DNA from: Tannerella sp.
GTDB lineage: Bacteria > Bacteroidota > Bacteroidia > Bacteroidales > Tannerellaceae
Assembly (NCBI GenBank): GCA_031269635.1
Contig: JAISYY010000029.1
Coordinates: forward strand, 1 to 8,136
Length of the DNA stretch: 8,136 nt
Direction of reading: 5' to 3'
Shown here: positions 1-6,765 of the stretch, in pieces
How the letters are laid out: every line of letters begins with the position of its first letter
Position numbering within the stretch: position 1 is the stretch's first letter
Program-made: the position numbers and the translations under genes
The notes under the pieces: model-generated
Database searches by the model: none
Told to the model about the DNA's origin: nothing
What the model saw: only the letters and a program-made list of their open reading frames with translations

Positions 1-1368
1 GTTGCAGCGCAACCGAATATTGGGTCGCCAAATATCATCCTTATTCTGACCGACGACATGGGATTTGGAGATGTAGGCGTTTATGGCGGCAAATTTGTTC
101 CCACGCCTAATATCGACAAAATGGCGGACGAAGGCATAAGGTTTACGCAATATTATAGCGCCGCCCCGATCAGTTCGGCATCAAGAGCAGGATTGTTGAC
201 CGGTATTCATCCGGCAAACCTGCATATTACCAGCTATCTTCAGACGCGCGAAGGCAACAGGGCAGCCGAAATGGCCGACTTCCTCGACCCTGATACGCCG
301 ACGCTGCCACGCGCCTTGCAGGCAGCGGGTTATAAGACAGGACATTTCGGCAAATGGCATCTGGGTGGCGGACGCGATGTGAAAAATGCTCCATCAATCG
401 CTAAATACGGTTACGATGAATACGTCAGCACCTATGAAAGCCCCGACCCTGACCCGCTTATAACAGCAACTGAATGGATATGGTCGGCTAAAGACAGTAT
501 CAAAAGATGGAATCGTACGGCTTATTTTGTTGATAAAACGCTCGACTTCCTGAAAAGAAACAGCGGACAGCCCTGTTTTGTCAATTTATGGCCCGATGAT
601 ATGCACACGCCATGGGTAGGCAATGAGGAAGAACAACAACTATTTCCCGGCGACGAGAGCAGCGAAAAGAATTTCCGCACCGTCCTGATTGAGTATGACC
701 GGCAGATGGGGCGGTTGTTGGCCGGATTGAAAGAGCTGGGTATCGACAAAAATACCATCGTTATTTTCACAAGCGACAATGGCCCCGCTCCGAGTTTCCG
801 GGGCAGTCGCGCGGGAAATTACAGAGGCTGTAAGGCTTCGTTGTATGAAGGAGGCACACGCATGCCGTTCATCGCCTGGAGTCCCGGCCGGTTGCTTCCA
901 CACGCCAAAGTCGATAACACGTCCGTCATCAGTGCACTTGATTTATTTACCAGCCTGTGCAATATAGCGCATGTAAGACTGCCCGGCAATTACAAAAGCG
1001 ACGGCACAGACATGAGCCACGCACTTGTCGGCAAGCCACAACAGCGCGACAAAGCAATCTTCTGGGAATACAGGCGGAATGACAGTAAAGCCTTCCCCCA
1101 ACCGGCAGACAAAGACATCAGTCCGAATTTGGCCGTTCGCGAAGGTGACTGGAAACTGTTGATAAATGCCGACGGCTCCGGCTTAATGTTATACAATCTT
1201 CACGAAGACCCGCGGGAGACAATGAATCTCATTGAAAAATATCCCGGCAAGGCCTCCGAACTCAAAGAAAAAATCCTTGAATGGAGGCGTTCTTTCCCCG
1301 AATTAAAAAATCAGGAAATATCCGGTAAAACATCATTAACAAAGAGTCCGGTTTTCGATAATATCTAA
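1..1368 (+). CDS. S1-family sulfatase, serine type (5'-partial)
   Basis: Formylglycine-dependent sulfatase that hydrolyses sulfate esters, probably on a glycan in the periplasm. The frame is open from base 1, and the metal-binding Asp-Asp pair (bases 52-57, in ILTDDMG) lies before the first ATG at 58. That ATG is therefore not the start, and the true start with the signal peptide lies upstream. Counting codon 1 at base 1, the catalytic motif is SSASR at residues 58-62: Ser58 is the residue to be oxidised, and Ala replaces the usual Pro. GKWH follows at 117-120, the second metal pair in TSDNG (Asp259, Asn260), and Lys278 in GCKASLYEGG. All core active-site residues are present, so it should be active if an anaerobic-type maturase (anSME) exists in the genome. 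The order and C-terminal part resemble arylsulfatase A / GALNS-like enzymes. The exact substrate cannot be read from sequence. It is followed 12 bases later by a second sulfatase. Confidence 0.95.
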   Translation, partial: VAAQPNIGSPNIILILTDDMGFGDVGVYGGKFVPTPNIDKMADEGIRFTQYYSAAPISSASRAGLLTGIHPANLHITSYLQTREGNRAAEMADFLDPDTPTLPRALQAAGYKTGHFGKWHLGGGRDVKNAPSIAKYGYDEYVSTYESPDPDPLITATEWIWSAKDSIKRWNRTAYFVDKTLDFLKRNSGQPCFVNLWPDDMHTPWVGNEEEQQLFPGDESSEKNFRTVLIEYDRQMGRLLAGLKELGIDKNTIVIFTSDNGPAPSFRGSRAGNYRGCKASLYEGGTRMPFIAWSPGRLLPHAKVDNTSVISALDLFTSLCNIAHVRLPGNYKSDGTDMSHALVGKPQQRDKAIFWEYRRNDSKAFPQPADKDISPNLAVREGDWKLLINADGSGLMLYNLHEDPRETMNLIEKYPGKASELKEKILEWRRSFPELKNQEISGKTSLTKSPVFDNI

Positions 1369-1380
1369 AAATATAAGCAG

Positions 1381-2727
1381 ATGAAAAAAATAAAAAAATT
1401 AGCACCTTGCTTATTGTCGTCGCTGTCGTTTGCGGGTATAGCGGCGGAAAAGCCGAATATTGTCGTTCTCATTGCCGACGACCTTGCTACGAACGAATTA
1501 GGCTGCTACGGCGGACAAAACATCGCTACGCCCAATATCGACCGGATAGCCGGCGAAGGTGTACGGTTCACGAACAATTTTGCATCATGCGCAATGAGCG
1601 TGCCTATCAGGGCTTCGTTATATACAGGCCTGTATCCTGTGCGGCACGGCTCGTTCCGCAATCACAAAAATTCATTCCCTGATATCCAAAGCATAACGGC
1701 CTGTCTTCCGGCAACGGGTTACCGCGTGGGGCGGACAGGGAAAAGGCACACGTTACCCCACCGGGTTTACGAGTTCGAAGAAGTGCCCGGTTTTGAAACA
1801 GATTGCGTGTATCCGTCGGCAAACTATACAACGGCAGGCATAAAAGAATTTATTACAGGCAGTGACCAATCTTATTGCCTGTTTGTCTGCAGCACGAATC
1901 CGCATGTCCCATGGACGGAAGGCGACCGCAGCAAAATTGATGCGGATAAAATAATCCTTCCGCCAAATCTGGTTGATAATAGAGAAACACGACAATTATA
2001 CCGCAACTTTCTGGCCGAAATCGGCGCTCTGGACGAACAGGTTGGCGCCGTACTCAAAACGCTTGAAGAAACAGGGCAGTTAGATAATACACTGGTGATG
2101 TTTCTCGGCGAACAAGGCCCGCAGTTTCCTTTCGGCAAATGGACCTGTTATTATTCCGGTCAACATAGCGCATTAGTAGCGCGTTATCCGAAGAAAATCA
2201 AGGCAGGAACGGTAATCGGTGCGATCGTGCAGTACGAAGACGTCATGCCGACACTGCTCGAATTTGCAGGAGGCGCACCCATCGAAGGAATTGACGGACG
2301 AAGCTATCTGCCTGTGCTTTTCGGGGAAAAACAGGAACACCGGCAGTGGGCTTACGGTATCCACAACAATATCCCGGAAGGTACCTCCTACTCTATCCGC
2401 AGTATTCAAGACAAACGTTACAAGTTGATAATTAACTTAACACCCGAAGTTCCCTATTTCGAAAAACACATGATGAACGTAAACGACAGGGAGCAGGTGT
2501 GGGCGAGTTGGACGGAAAGCGCCAAAACCAACCGTATTGCCAAAGAAACAGTCGACAGGTTTACCAATCGTCCCGCCATCGAATTTTACGATTTGGAAAC
2601 AGACCCGTGGGAACTGAAAAATCTCGCCGGCGACGCTCAATACAAAAACAAAATAGCCGAAATGAAAGCCGAACTTGAAAAATGGATGAAACAGCAAGGC
2701 GATAAAGGCGCCGAACTGGATAAGTAA
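1381..2727 (+). CDS. S1-family sulfatase, sulfamidase-like, serine type
   Basis: Complete 448-residue secreted sulfatase. Residues 1-22 are a Sec signal peptide (MKKIKK, hydrophobic core, likely cut after IAA before Glu23). The mature protein opens with the metal-binding IADD (Asp33, Asp34). The formylglycine motif is SVPIR, with Ser73 at bases 1597-1599 as the residue to be modified. The second signature is GKRH (120-123) rather than GKWH, followed by PHRVYEFE, which recalls the GKKH...VYPF stretch of N-sulfoglucosamine sulfohydrolases as I remember them. The usual Asp-Asn of the second metal pair is replaced by Glu244-Gln245 (LGEQG), followed by FPFGKW with Lys253 in the expected active-site position. 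I infer the SGSH-like branch of S1, so the target could be an N- or O-sulfated glycan. Only 12 bases separate it from the upstream sulfatase and no promoter fits there, so the two are cotranscribed. The bases before ATG are A-rich with no strong Shine-Dalgarno, normal for Bacteroidota. Confidence 0.93.
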   Translation: MKKIKKLAPCLLSSLSFAGIAAEKPNIVVLIADDLATNELGCYGGQNIATPNIDRIAGEGVRFTNNFASCAMSVPIRASLYTGLYPVRHGSFRNHKNSFPDIQSITACLPATGYRVGRTGKRHTLPHRVYEFEEVPGFETDCVYPSANYTTAGIKEFITGSDQSYCLFVCSTNPHVPWTEGDRSKIDADKIILPPNLVDNRETRQLYRNFLAEIGALDEQVGAVLKTLEETGQLDNTLVMFLGEQGPQFPFGKWTCYYSGQHSALVARYPKKIKAGTVIGAIVQYEDVMPTLLEFAGGAPIEGIDGRSYLPVLFGEKQEHRQWAYGIHNNIPEGTSYSIRSIQDKRYKLIINLTPEVPYFEKHMMNVNDREQVWASWTESAKTNRIAKETVDRFTNRPAIEFYDLETDPWELKNLAGDAQYKNKIAEMKAELEKWMKQQGDKGAELDK

Positions 2728-2744
2728 GAAAAGACGCTTGTTAT

Positions 2745-2775
2745 TTTGTAATCCCCGTAACTTACACTATATTTG
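2745..2775 (+). promoter_or_regulatory. Bacteroidota-type sigma-ABfr promoter for the peptidase operon
   Basis: The 69-base gap before the aminopeptidase contains TTTG (2745-2748), then 19 bases, then TATATTTG (2768-2775). The second box matches the Bacteroidota -7 consensus TAnnTTTG at every fixed base, and the first fits the -33 TTTG at the preferred distance. Transcription would begin roughly at 2780-2784, leaving a leader of about 15 A-rich bases before ATG 2797. No hairpin terminator is visible between the sulfatase stop and this promoter, so some read-through from upstream is possible. Confidence 0.75.
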
Positions 2776-2796
2776 CTGGCTTTTGAATAATAAACG

Positions 2797-4578
2797 ATGG
2801 AGAATCAAACAAATAAAAGACTTGCGCTTTTGCGTGATTATATGCGGGAAAAGAACCTGCAGGCATTCATCATTCCTTCTACGGACGCCCATATAAGTGA
2901 ATACATACCCGAATACTGGGAGTCAAGACGCTGGATCAGCGGGTTTACGGGATCGGCGGGAACTGTGGCCGTAACGCTCGGTAAAGCCGGGTTATGGACC
3001 GATTCGCGCTATTTCCTGCAGGCCGCCGGCGAACTTTCGGGCAGTGATATTGTTTTGTTTAAAGACCGCCTTCCCGGGACAGTCGGCATTACGGACTGGC
3101 TTAAAAGCGAACTGGGCGATGGCGACCGTATAGGGATAGACGGCAATGTGTTCCCGGCTAAAGAGGCGTTAAAATTAAAAGCGGAAGTTGAACCGGCGAA
3201 CATAAAACTTGTCCCCGGCTATGACCCTTTTGATGAAATATGGCGCGACCGCCCCTCACTGCCGGAGCATAAGATTTCGCTACATCCGGTTGAGTTAACG
3301 GGAGAACCGGCACACCGGAAAATTGAACGCGTACTGGCCGAAGCGGAAAAGCTGGAATCCGATTCGGTATGGATCAGTACATTAGATACGATTGCATGGC
3401 TGTTTAATATCCGGGGAAACGATGTGCCGTACAGCCCGGTTGCCATAGCTCATGCATTTATTTCACGCAACGAAAGTATCCTTTTTGTCCATGCGGACAA
3501 GGTCTCGCCGGCCGTCGCCGAATCTCTCAAAAAAGAGGGCGTTAAAATTGTTGATTATCGTCAAACGGGCGATTTCCCGGCCAAAATATGCAACCTGTCG
3601 GTTTGCTTAGATAGCAGTAAAATATCGTTTCGCCTGTACAGCGCAATATCGGAACGCAACCGGGTCGTCGACAGTTTATCAATTGCCGATATGCTCAAGA
3701 GCGTAAAAAACGAAGTGGAAGCGGACGGTTTCCGCCGTTGCATGATCCGTGACGGGATAGCCCTTACCGGATTTTTTATATGGCTGGAAAAAGCCGTTCC
3801 CGAAGGTATCGTTACAGAATACAACACAGGTCTCAAGCTGAAAGAATTAAGAAGCGGACAGGAGAATTTTGCAGGAGAAAGTTTTCCGGCGATTGCCGGT
3901 TATGCGGCAAACGGGGCAATCAACCATTACCATCCCGGTGCGGAACACTGCCTGACGGTCCGCCCCGAAGGGCTTTTGCTGGTTGATTCGGGCGGCCAGT
4001 ACCTCGACGGGACAACTGACGTCACGCGAACGGTCGCCCTGGGACCTGTAACCGAGGAGATGAAAATAGATTATACGCTCGTGCTCAAAGGCATGATCGG
4101 ACTTTCCAAAGCGGTATTTCCGGCCGGTACGAGAGGCTCACAGATTGACGTGTTAGCCCGGAAACCGTTATGGGAATATGGCGTCAATTATTTGCATGGC
4201 ACCGGACATGGCGTAGGACATTACCTCAACGTTCACGAAGGGCCTCAAAGCATACGCCGGGAAGAAAACCCGGTTACAATGCTTCCGGGCATGGTTGTTA
4301 CCAATGAACCCGGCATTTACAGGGACCATCAATACGGCATCCGGACGGAAAACATGATGCTCACGACGCTTGCCATGACCACCGGCTACGGCGATTTTTA
4401 CAGGTTTGAAACGCTCACCCTCTGCTATATTGATACAACCCCGGTTATAAAAGAGATGCTGACCGGCGAAGAAATCGCATGGCTTAATGAATACCATAAG
4501 ATGGTGTACGAAAAGCTTTCCCCTTATTTGACGGACGAAGCGAAAAACTGGTTAAAACAAAAAACGGCAGAGATATGA
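2797..4578 (+). CDS. Xaa-Pro aminopeptidase (aminopeptidase P, M24B, three-domain form)
   Basis: Dinuclear metallopeptidase that removes the N-terminal residue from peptides with Pro in second position. Its 593 residues match the long, three-domain form (human XPNPEP1-like) rather than the roughly 440-residue E. coli PepP, so I give no symbol although pepP is often used. Residues 1 to about 135 are the first creatinase-like domain (IIPSTDAHISEYIPEYWESR), about 155-310 the second, about 313-530 the pita-bread catalytic domain, and the rest the M24 C-terminal tail. All five metal ligands are present: Asp397, Asp408, His471 (in HGTGHGVGH), Glu504 (NEPGIY) and Glu518 (RTEN). The 11-residue Asp-Asp spacing matches the family. 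It has no signal peptide, so it is cytosolic. ATG 2797 follows a good promoter and gives the expected N-terminus. Its TGA overlaps the transporter's ATG (ATGA at 4575-4578), pointing to translational coupling and to a role in digesting imported peptides. Confidence 0.96.
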   Translation: MENQTNKRLALLRDYMREKNLQAFIIPSTDAHISEYIPEYWESRRWISGFTGSAGTVAVTLGKAGLWTDSRYFLQAAGELSGSDIVLFKDRLPGTVGITDWLKSELGDGDRIGIDGNVFPAKEALKLKAEVEPANIKLVPGYDPFDEIWRDRPSLPEHKISLHPVELTGEPAHRKIERVLAEAEKLESDSVWISTLDTIAWLFNIRGNDVPYSPVAIAHAFISRNESILFVHADKVSPAVAESLKKEGVKIVDYRQTGDFPAKICNLSVCLDSSKISFRLYSAISERNRVVDSLSIADMLKSVKNEVEADGFRRCMIRDGIALTGFFIWLEKAVPEGIVTEYNTGLKLKELRSGQENFAGESFPAIAGYAANGAINHYHPGAEHCLTVRPEGLLLVDSGGQYLDGTTDVTRTVALGPVTEEMKIDYTLVLKGMIGLSKAVFPAGTRGSQIDVLARKPLWEYGVNYLHGTGHGVGHYLNVHEGPQSIRREENPVTMLPGMVVTNEPGIYRDHQYGIRTENMMLTTLAMTTGYGDFYRFETLTLCYIDTTPVIKEMLTGEEIAWLNEYHKMVYEKLSPYLTDEAKNWLKQKTAEI

Positions 4579-6029
4579 GCACATTCGGCAAATTCCCACG
4601 CACTTTCTGGATCGCGAATACGATTGAATTGTTTGAACGCTGGGCATGGTACGGTTTTTTCTTTTTGTTTGCCAACTACCTGACCGGGTCTTCCGACCTG
4701 GGCGGGCTGGAATTTTCACAAAGCCAGAAAGGGACGATCATGGGAGTAGGCACGGGCATCCTTTATTTCCTCCCCGTTCTCACCGGAGCGATTGCCGACC
4801 GTTACGGCTATAAGAAAGTTCTTGCGATGGCATTCGTTATCTACGCCTCGGCATTTGCGCTTTTCCCGCAGGTATCATCGTTCACTGCTGTGTTTATCAT
4901 GTACATCTACCTCGCTTTGGGGGCGGCGCTGTTCAAACCCGTCATCTCGGCAACGATTGCAAAGACGACAACAAAAGACACTTCGTCGATAGGCTTCGGC
5001 ATTTTCTATATGATGGTCAATATCGGAGCGTTTTTCGGGCCGATGGTGACCCTTCTCTTTAAAGACCGTTTTCATCTGGTTTTTTATATCTCCGCCGGGA
5101 TTATCCTGCTTAATTTTTTGCTTCTTATATTTTACAAAGAATACCGTCAGGAGAGTGAGCAAGAACGGTCCGGTACAAAAGAAAACAGTTCGCTGCTCCG
5201 CACCTTTGGTGAAATTTTCCGGAATATGGCAAGTATATGCAAAGACTTTAAATTCCTCCTTTTCCTATTGATCGTAGCCGGTTTCTGGACAATGTACAAT
5301 CAGTTGTTCTTCACACTTCCCGTATTTATTTCGCAGTGGGTGGACACGAGCGTCCTGTTCCGTTTCTTCGACACATACATACCGTTTATCAGCGCGAACT
5401 ACAGTCCCGCGCCGGATGTTATGGAAGCCGAGTTTGTCGCAAACATGGACGCACTGTTCATCATTGCCCTGCAGATTCTCGTATCCACGGTTGTCATGCG
5501 CTGGAAGCCGCTCCATTCAATGACGGCAGGCTTCCTGGTCTGTTCCGCAGGCATGGCCCTGACCCTCTTTTCGCAGAACGTACTTTTCACGATGATCGCA
5601 ATACTTGTTTTCGCATTGGGCGAGATGGCCGGTTCGCCGAAAATCACGGAATATATCGGCCGGATAGCGCCGAAAGACAGGAAAGCGCTCTACATGGGCT
5701 ATTCGTTCATCCCCGTCTTCCTGGGCAACGTTTTTGCGGGAATCATATCCGGGAATGTTTACCAGGCAATGTCCGACAAAGTCACCCTTACGGAAAAATA
5801 CGCCGCAGAGAACGGCTTGCAACTCGCAGAAGGCTTAACGTCCAATGAATATTTCAACGAGGTAGCCCGCCAGTCAAACCTGTCCCCGCAGGAATTGACA
5901 AACCGCCTGTGGGACATCTTCGAACCGTCGCGCATGTGGATCGTAATACTGTCCATAGGCGTTGCGGCGACACTCGGCCTTTTTATATACGACAGAATAA
6001 CCTCAAAGAAAAAAACAACGGCAATATGA
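4575..6029 (+). CDS. Divergent POT/PTR-type MFS transporter, probable peptide importer
   Basis: Inner-membrane carrier of 484 residues with about 12 helices (roughly 12-33, 53-72, 80-98, 102-122, 138-160, 167-187, 226-252, 291-308, 314-332, 336-354, 371-394, 454-472). POT-family landmarks are visible: ExxER in TM1 (Glu18, Glu21, Arg22), the MFS loop motif GAIADRYGYKK (71-81), Phe-Lys-Pro in TM4 (Lys121), FYMMVNIG in TM5 (144-151), and GEMAGSP in TM10 with Glu350. In known POTs these take part in proton coupling and in binding peptide termini, so proton-driven uptake of di- or tripeptides is likely. Oddities: TM1 reads ERWAWYG where typical members have a Tyr-Tyr pair. A hydrophilic loop of about 55 residues (395-450) lies between TM11 and TM12, on the periplasmic side if topology is standard, and the TM7-TM8 loop is also long. 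It overlaps the aminopeptidase before it and the HAD gene after it by 4 bases each. Substrate range is inferred. Confidence 0.88.
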   Translation: MSTFGKFPRTFWIANTIELFERWAWYGFFFLFANYLTGSSDLGGLEFSQSQKGTIMGVGTGILYFLPVLTGAIADRYGYKKVLAMAFVIYASAFALFPQVSSFTAVFIMYIYLALGAALFKPVISATIAKTTTKDTSSIGFGIFYMMVNIGAFFGPMVTLLFKDRFHLVFYISAGIILLNFLLLIFYKEYRQESEQERSGTKENSSLLRTFGEIFRNMASICKDFKFLLFLLIVAGFWTMYNQLFFTLPVFISQWVDTSVLFRFFDTYIPFISANYSPAPDVMEAEFVANMDALFIIALQILVSTVVMRWKPLHSMTAGFLVCSAGMALTLFSQNVLFTMIAILVFALGEMAGSPKITEYIGRIAPKDRKALYMGYSFIPVFLGNVFAGIISGNVYQAMSDKVTLTEKYAAENGLQLAEGLTSNEYFNEVARQSNLSPQELTNRLWDIFEPSRMWIVILSIGVAATLGLFIYDRITSKKKTTAI

Positions 6030-6676
6030 TTCAGGCAGCGCTTTTTGATATGGACGGGGTACTGGTCGACACCGAACGCCAAATTTGCCAGGCAGCCATC
6101 CGGATGTTCGGCGAACTGGGGATAACGGTACATCCCGAAGACTTCCTGCCTTTTGTCGGGGCAGGCGAAAACCGCTATATCGGCGGAGTGGCCGAAAAAT
6201 ACGGCATAACGCTCGACCTTCCCGAAGCAAAATTCCGCACCTATACGATCTACGGCGAAATCGTACGGGGCCGGCTGGAACCGTTACGCGGCGTACGCGA
6301 ATTTATCCGCCGGTGCCGCGAAGCCGGCGTCAAAACGGCCATCGCCACCAGCGCCGACATGATGAAAATGGAAATCAACCTGCGCGAAATAAATCTCCCG
6401 GCCGAAACCTTCGACGCAACAGTCAACGGACTGCAAGTAAAGCACAAAAAACCATCCCCGGAGATCTATCTTACCGCCGCCCAAAAATTAGGCGTCCCGC
6501 CGTCCCGCTGCCTTGTGATAGAAGACGCCGTCAACGGCGTGCAAGCCGCAAAAGCCGCCGGGATGTACTGCATGGCGCTGACCACCAGTTTCGACGCGAC
6601 ACAACTCAATGCCGCCGACATCATCTGCAAAGACCTCTCCGAAGCGCCGGAAGACGTTTTCCGGCGGTTTCAGTAA
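6026..6676 (+). CDS. HAD-IA hydrolase, beta-phosphoglucomutase/phosphatase-like
   Basis: Cytosolic haloacid dehalogenase-superfamily protein of 216 residues. I chose ATG 6026, which overlaps the transporter's TGA as ATGA and begins directly with the first HAD motif. The frame is open further upstream from 5909, but that part lies inside the transporter gene. Motif I is FDMDGVLVDTE (nucleophile Asp8, acid/base Asp10), motif II is IATSA (Thr108), motif III is a Lys at 141-142 followed by Pro, and motif IV is IEDAVNG (Glu166, Asp167). A helical C1 cap of about residues 16-90 includes VGAGENRYIGG. The fold fits sugar-phosphate phosphatases and beta-phosphoglucomutases. From memory, the cap and ATSAD region also resemble the HAD part of plant SOQ1. 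Substrate is unknown. By hand count bases 6241-6600 are about 58% G+C, richer than the flanking genes. Last gene of the operon; the large hairpin begins 24 bases after its stop. Confidence 0.92.
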   Translation: MIQAALFDMDGVLVDTERQICQAAIRMFGELGITVHPEDFLPFVGAGENRYIGGVAEKYGITLDLPEAKFRTYTIYGEIVRGRLEPLRGVREFIRRCREAGVKTAIATSADMMKMEINLREINLPAETFDATVNGLQVKHKKPSPEIYLTAAQKLGVPPSRCLVIEDAVNGVQAAKAAGMYCMALTTSFDATQLNAADIICKDLSEAPEDVFRRFQ

Positions 6677-6683
6677 CGGAAAG

Positions 6684-6712
6684 CCCTTCGGAATGTTATC
6701 GCGGCCGAAGGG
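6684..6712. repeat. Alternative short hairpin overlapping the terminator's left arm
   Basis: CCCTTCGG at 6684-6691 and CCGAAGGG at 6705-6712 are perfect 8-base complements separated by 13 bases. The second half is part of the left arm of the large hairpin, so the two structures exclude each other in the plus transcript. The same octamer occurs a third time in the right arm (6749-6756). Whether the short hairpin forms is unknown. The longer one should be far more stable. Confidence 0.5.
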
Positions 6713-6760
6713 TGAAGCAATCCGAATTAGGCACACCGGATTGTTCCACCCTTCGGCCGC
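6701..6760. terminator. Long inverted repeat between convergent genes, probable bidirectional terminator
   Basis: The left arm is 6701-6724 and the right arm 6737-6760, each 24 bases, with a 12-base loop (6725-6736). Twenty-two of 24 positions pair exactly. In the plus transcript one of the two exceptions is a G-U wobble (6717/6744) and the other an A-C mismatch (6715/6746). It fills the 89-base gap between the convergent HAD and M64 genes. On the plus side it is followed by a T-rich stretch (6765-6774); on the minus side the T run is weak. A third copy of CCCTTCGG at 6684-6691 could pair with the left arm (6705-6712) instead. Confidence 0.7.
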
Positions 6761-6765
6761 AAGGT

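Noticed and set aside
58..60. ATG at 58 as the start of the first sulfatase
   Set aside because: The frame is open from base 1 and encodes the essential metal-binding Asp-Asp just before this Met, so the gene starts upstream of the window.
1399..1410. LAPC in the second sulfatase's signal peptide as a lipobox
   Set aside because: The Cys (residue 10) comes before the hydrophobic core and has Pro at -1, so it does not fit a lipoprotein signal. A type I cleavage after IAA is better.
2728..2767. Terminator for the sulfatase pair
   Set aside because: I found no stem of useful length followed by a T run between the stop codon and the promoter.
5336..5848. Plus-strand open frame of about 170 codons within the transporter gene
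   Set aside because: Shadow of the transporter frame, with a hydrophilic His/Arg-rich translation and no supporting start signal.
5909..6025. Upstream start for the HAD gene at 5909
   Set aside because: It would add 39 residues unlike any HAD N-terminus and lies wholly within the transporter's C-terminal coding region. ATG 6026 starts at motif I and forms an ATGA overlap.
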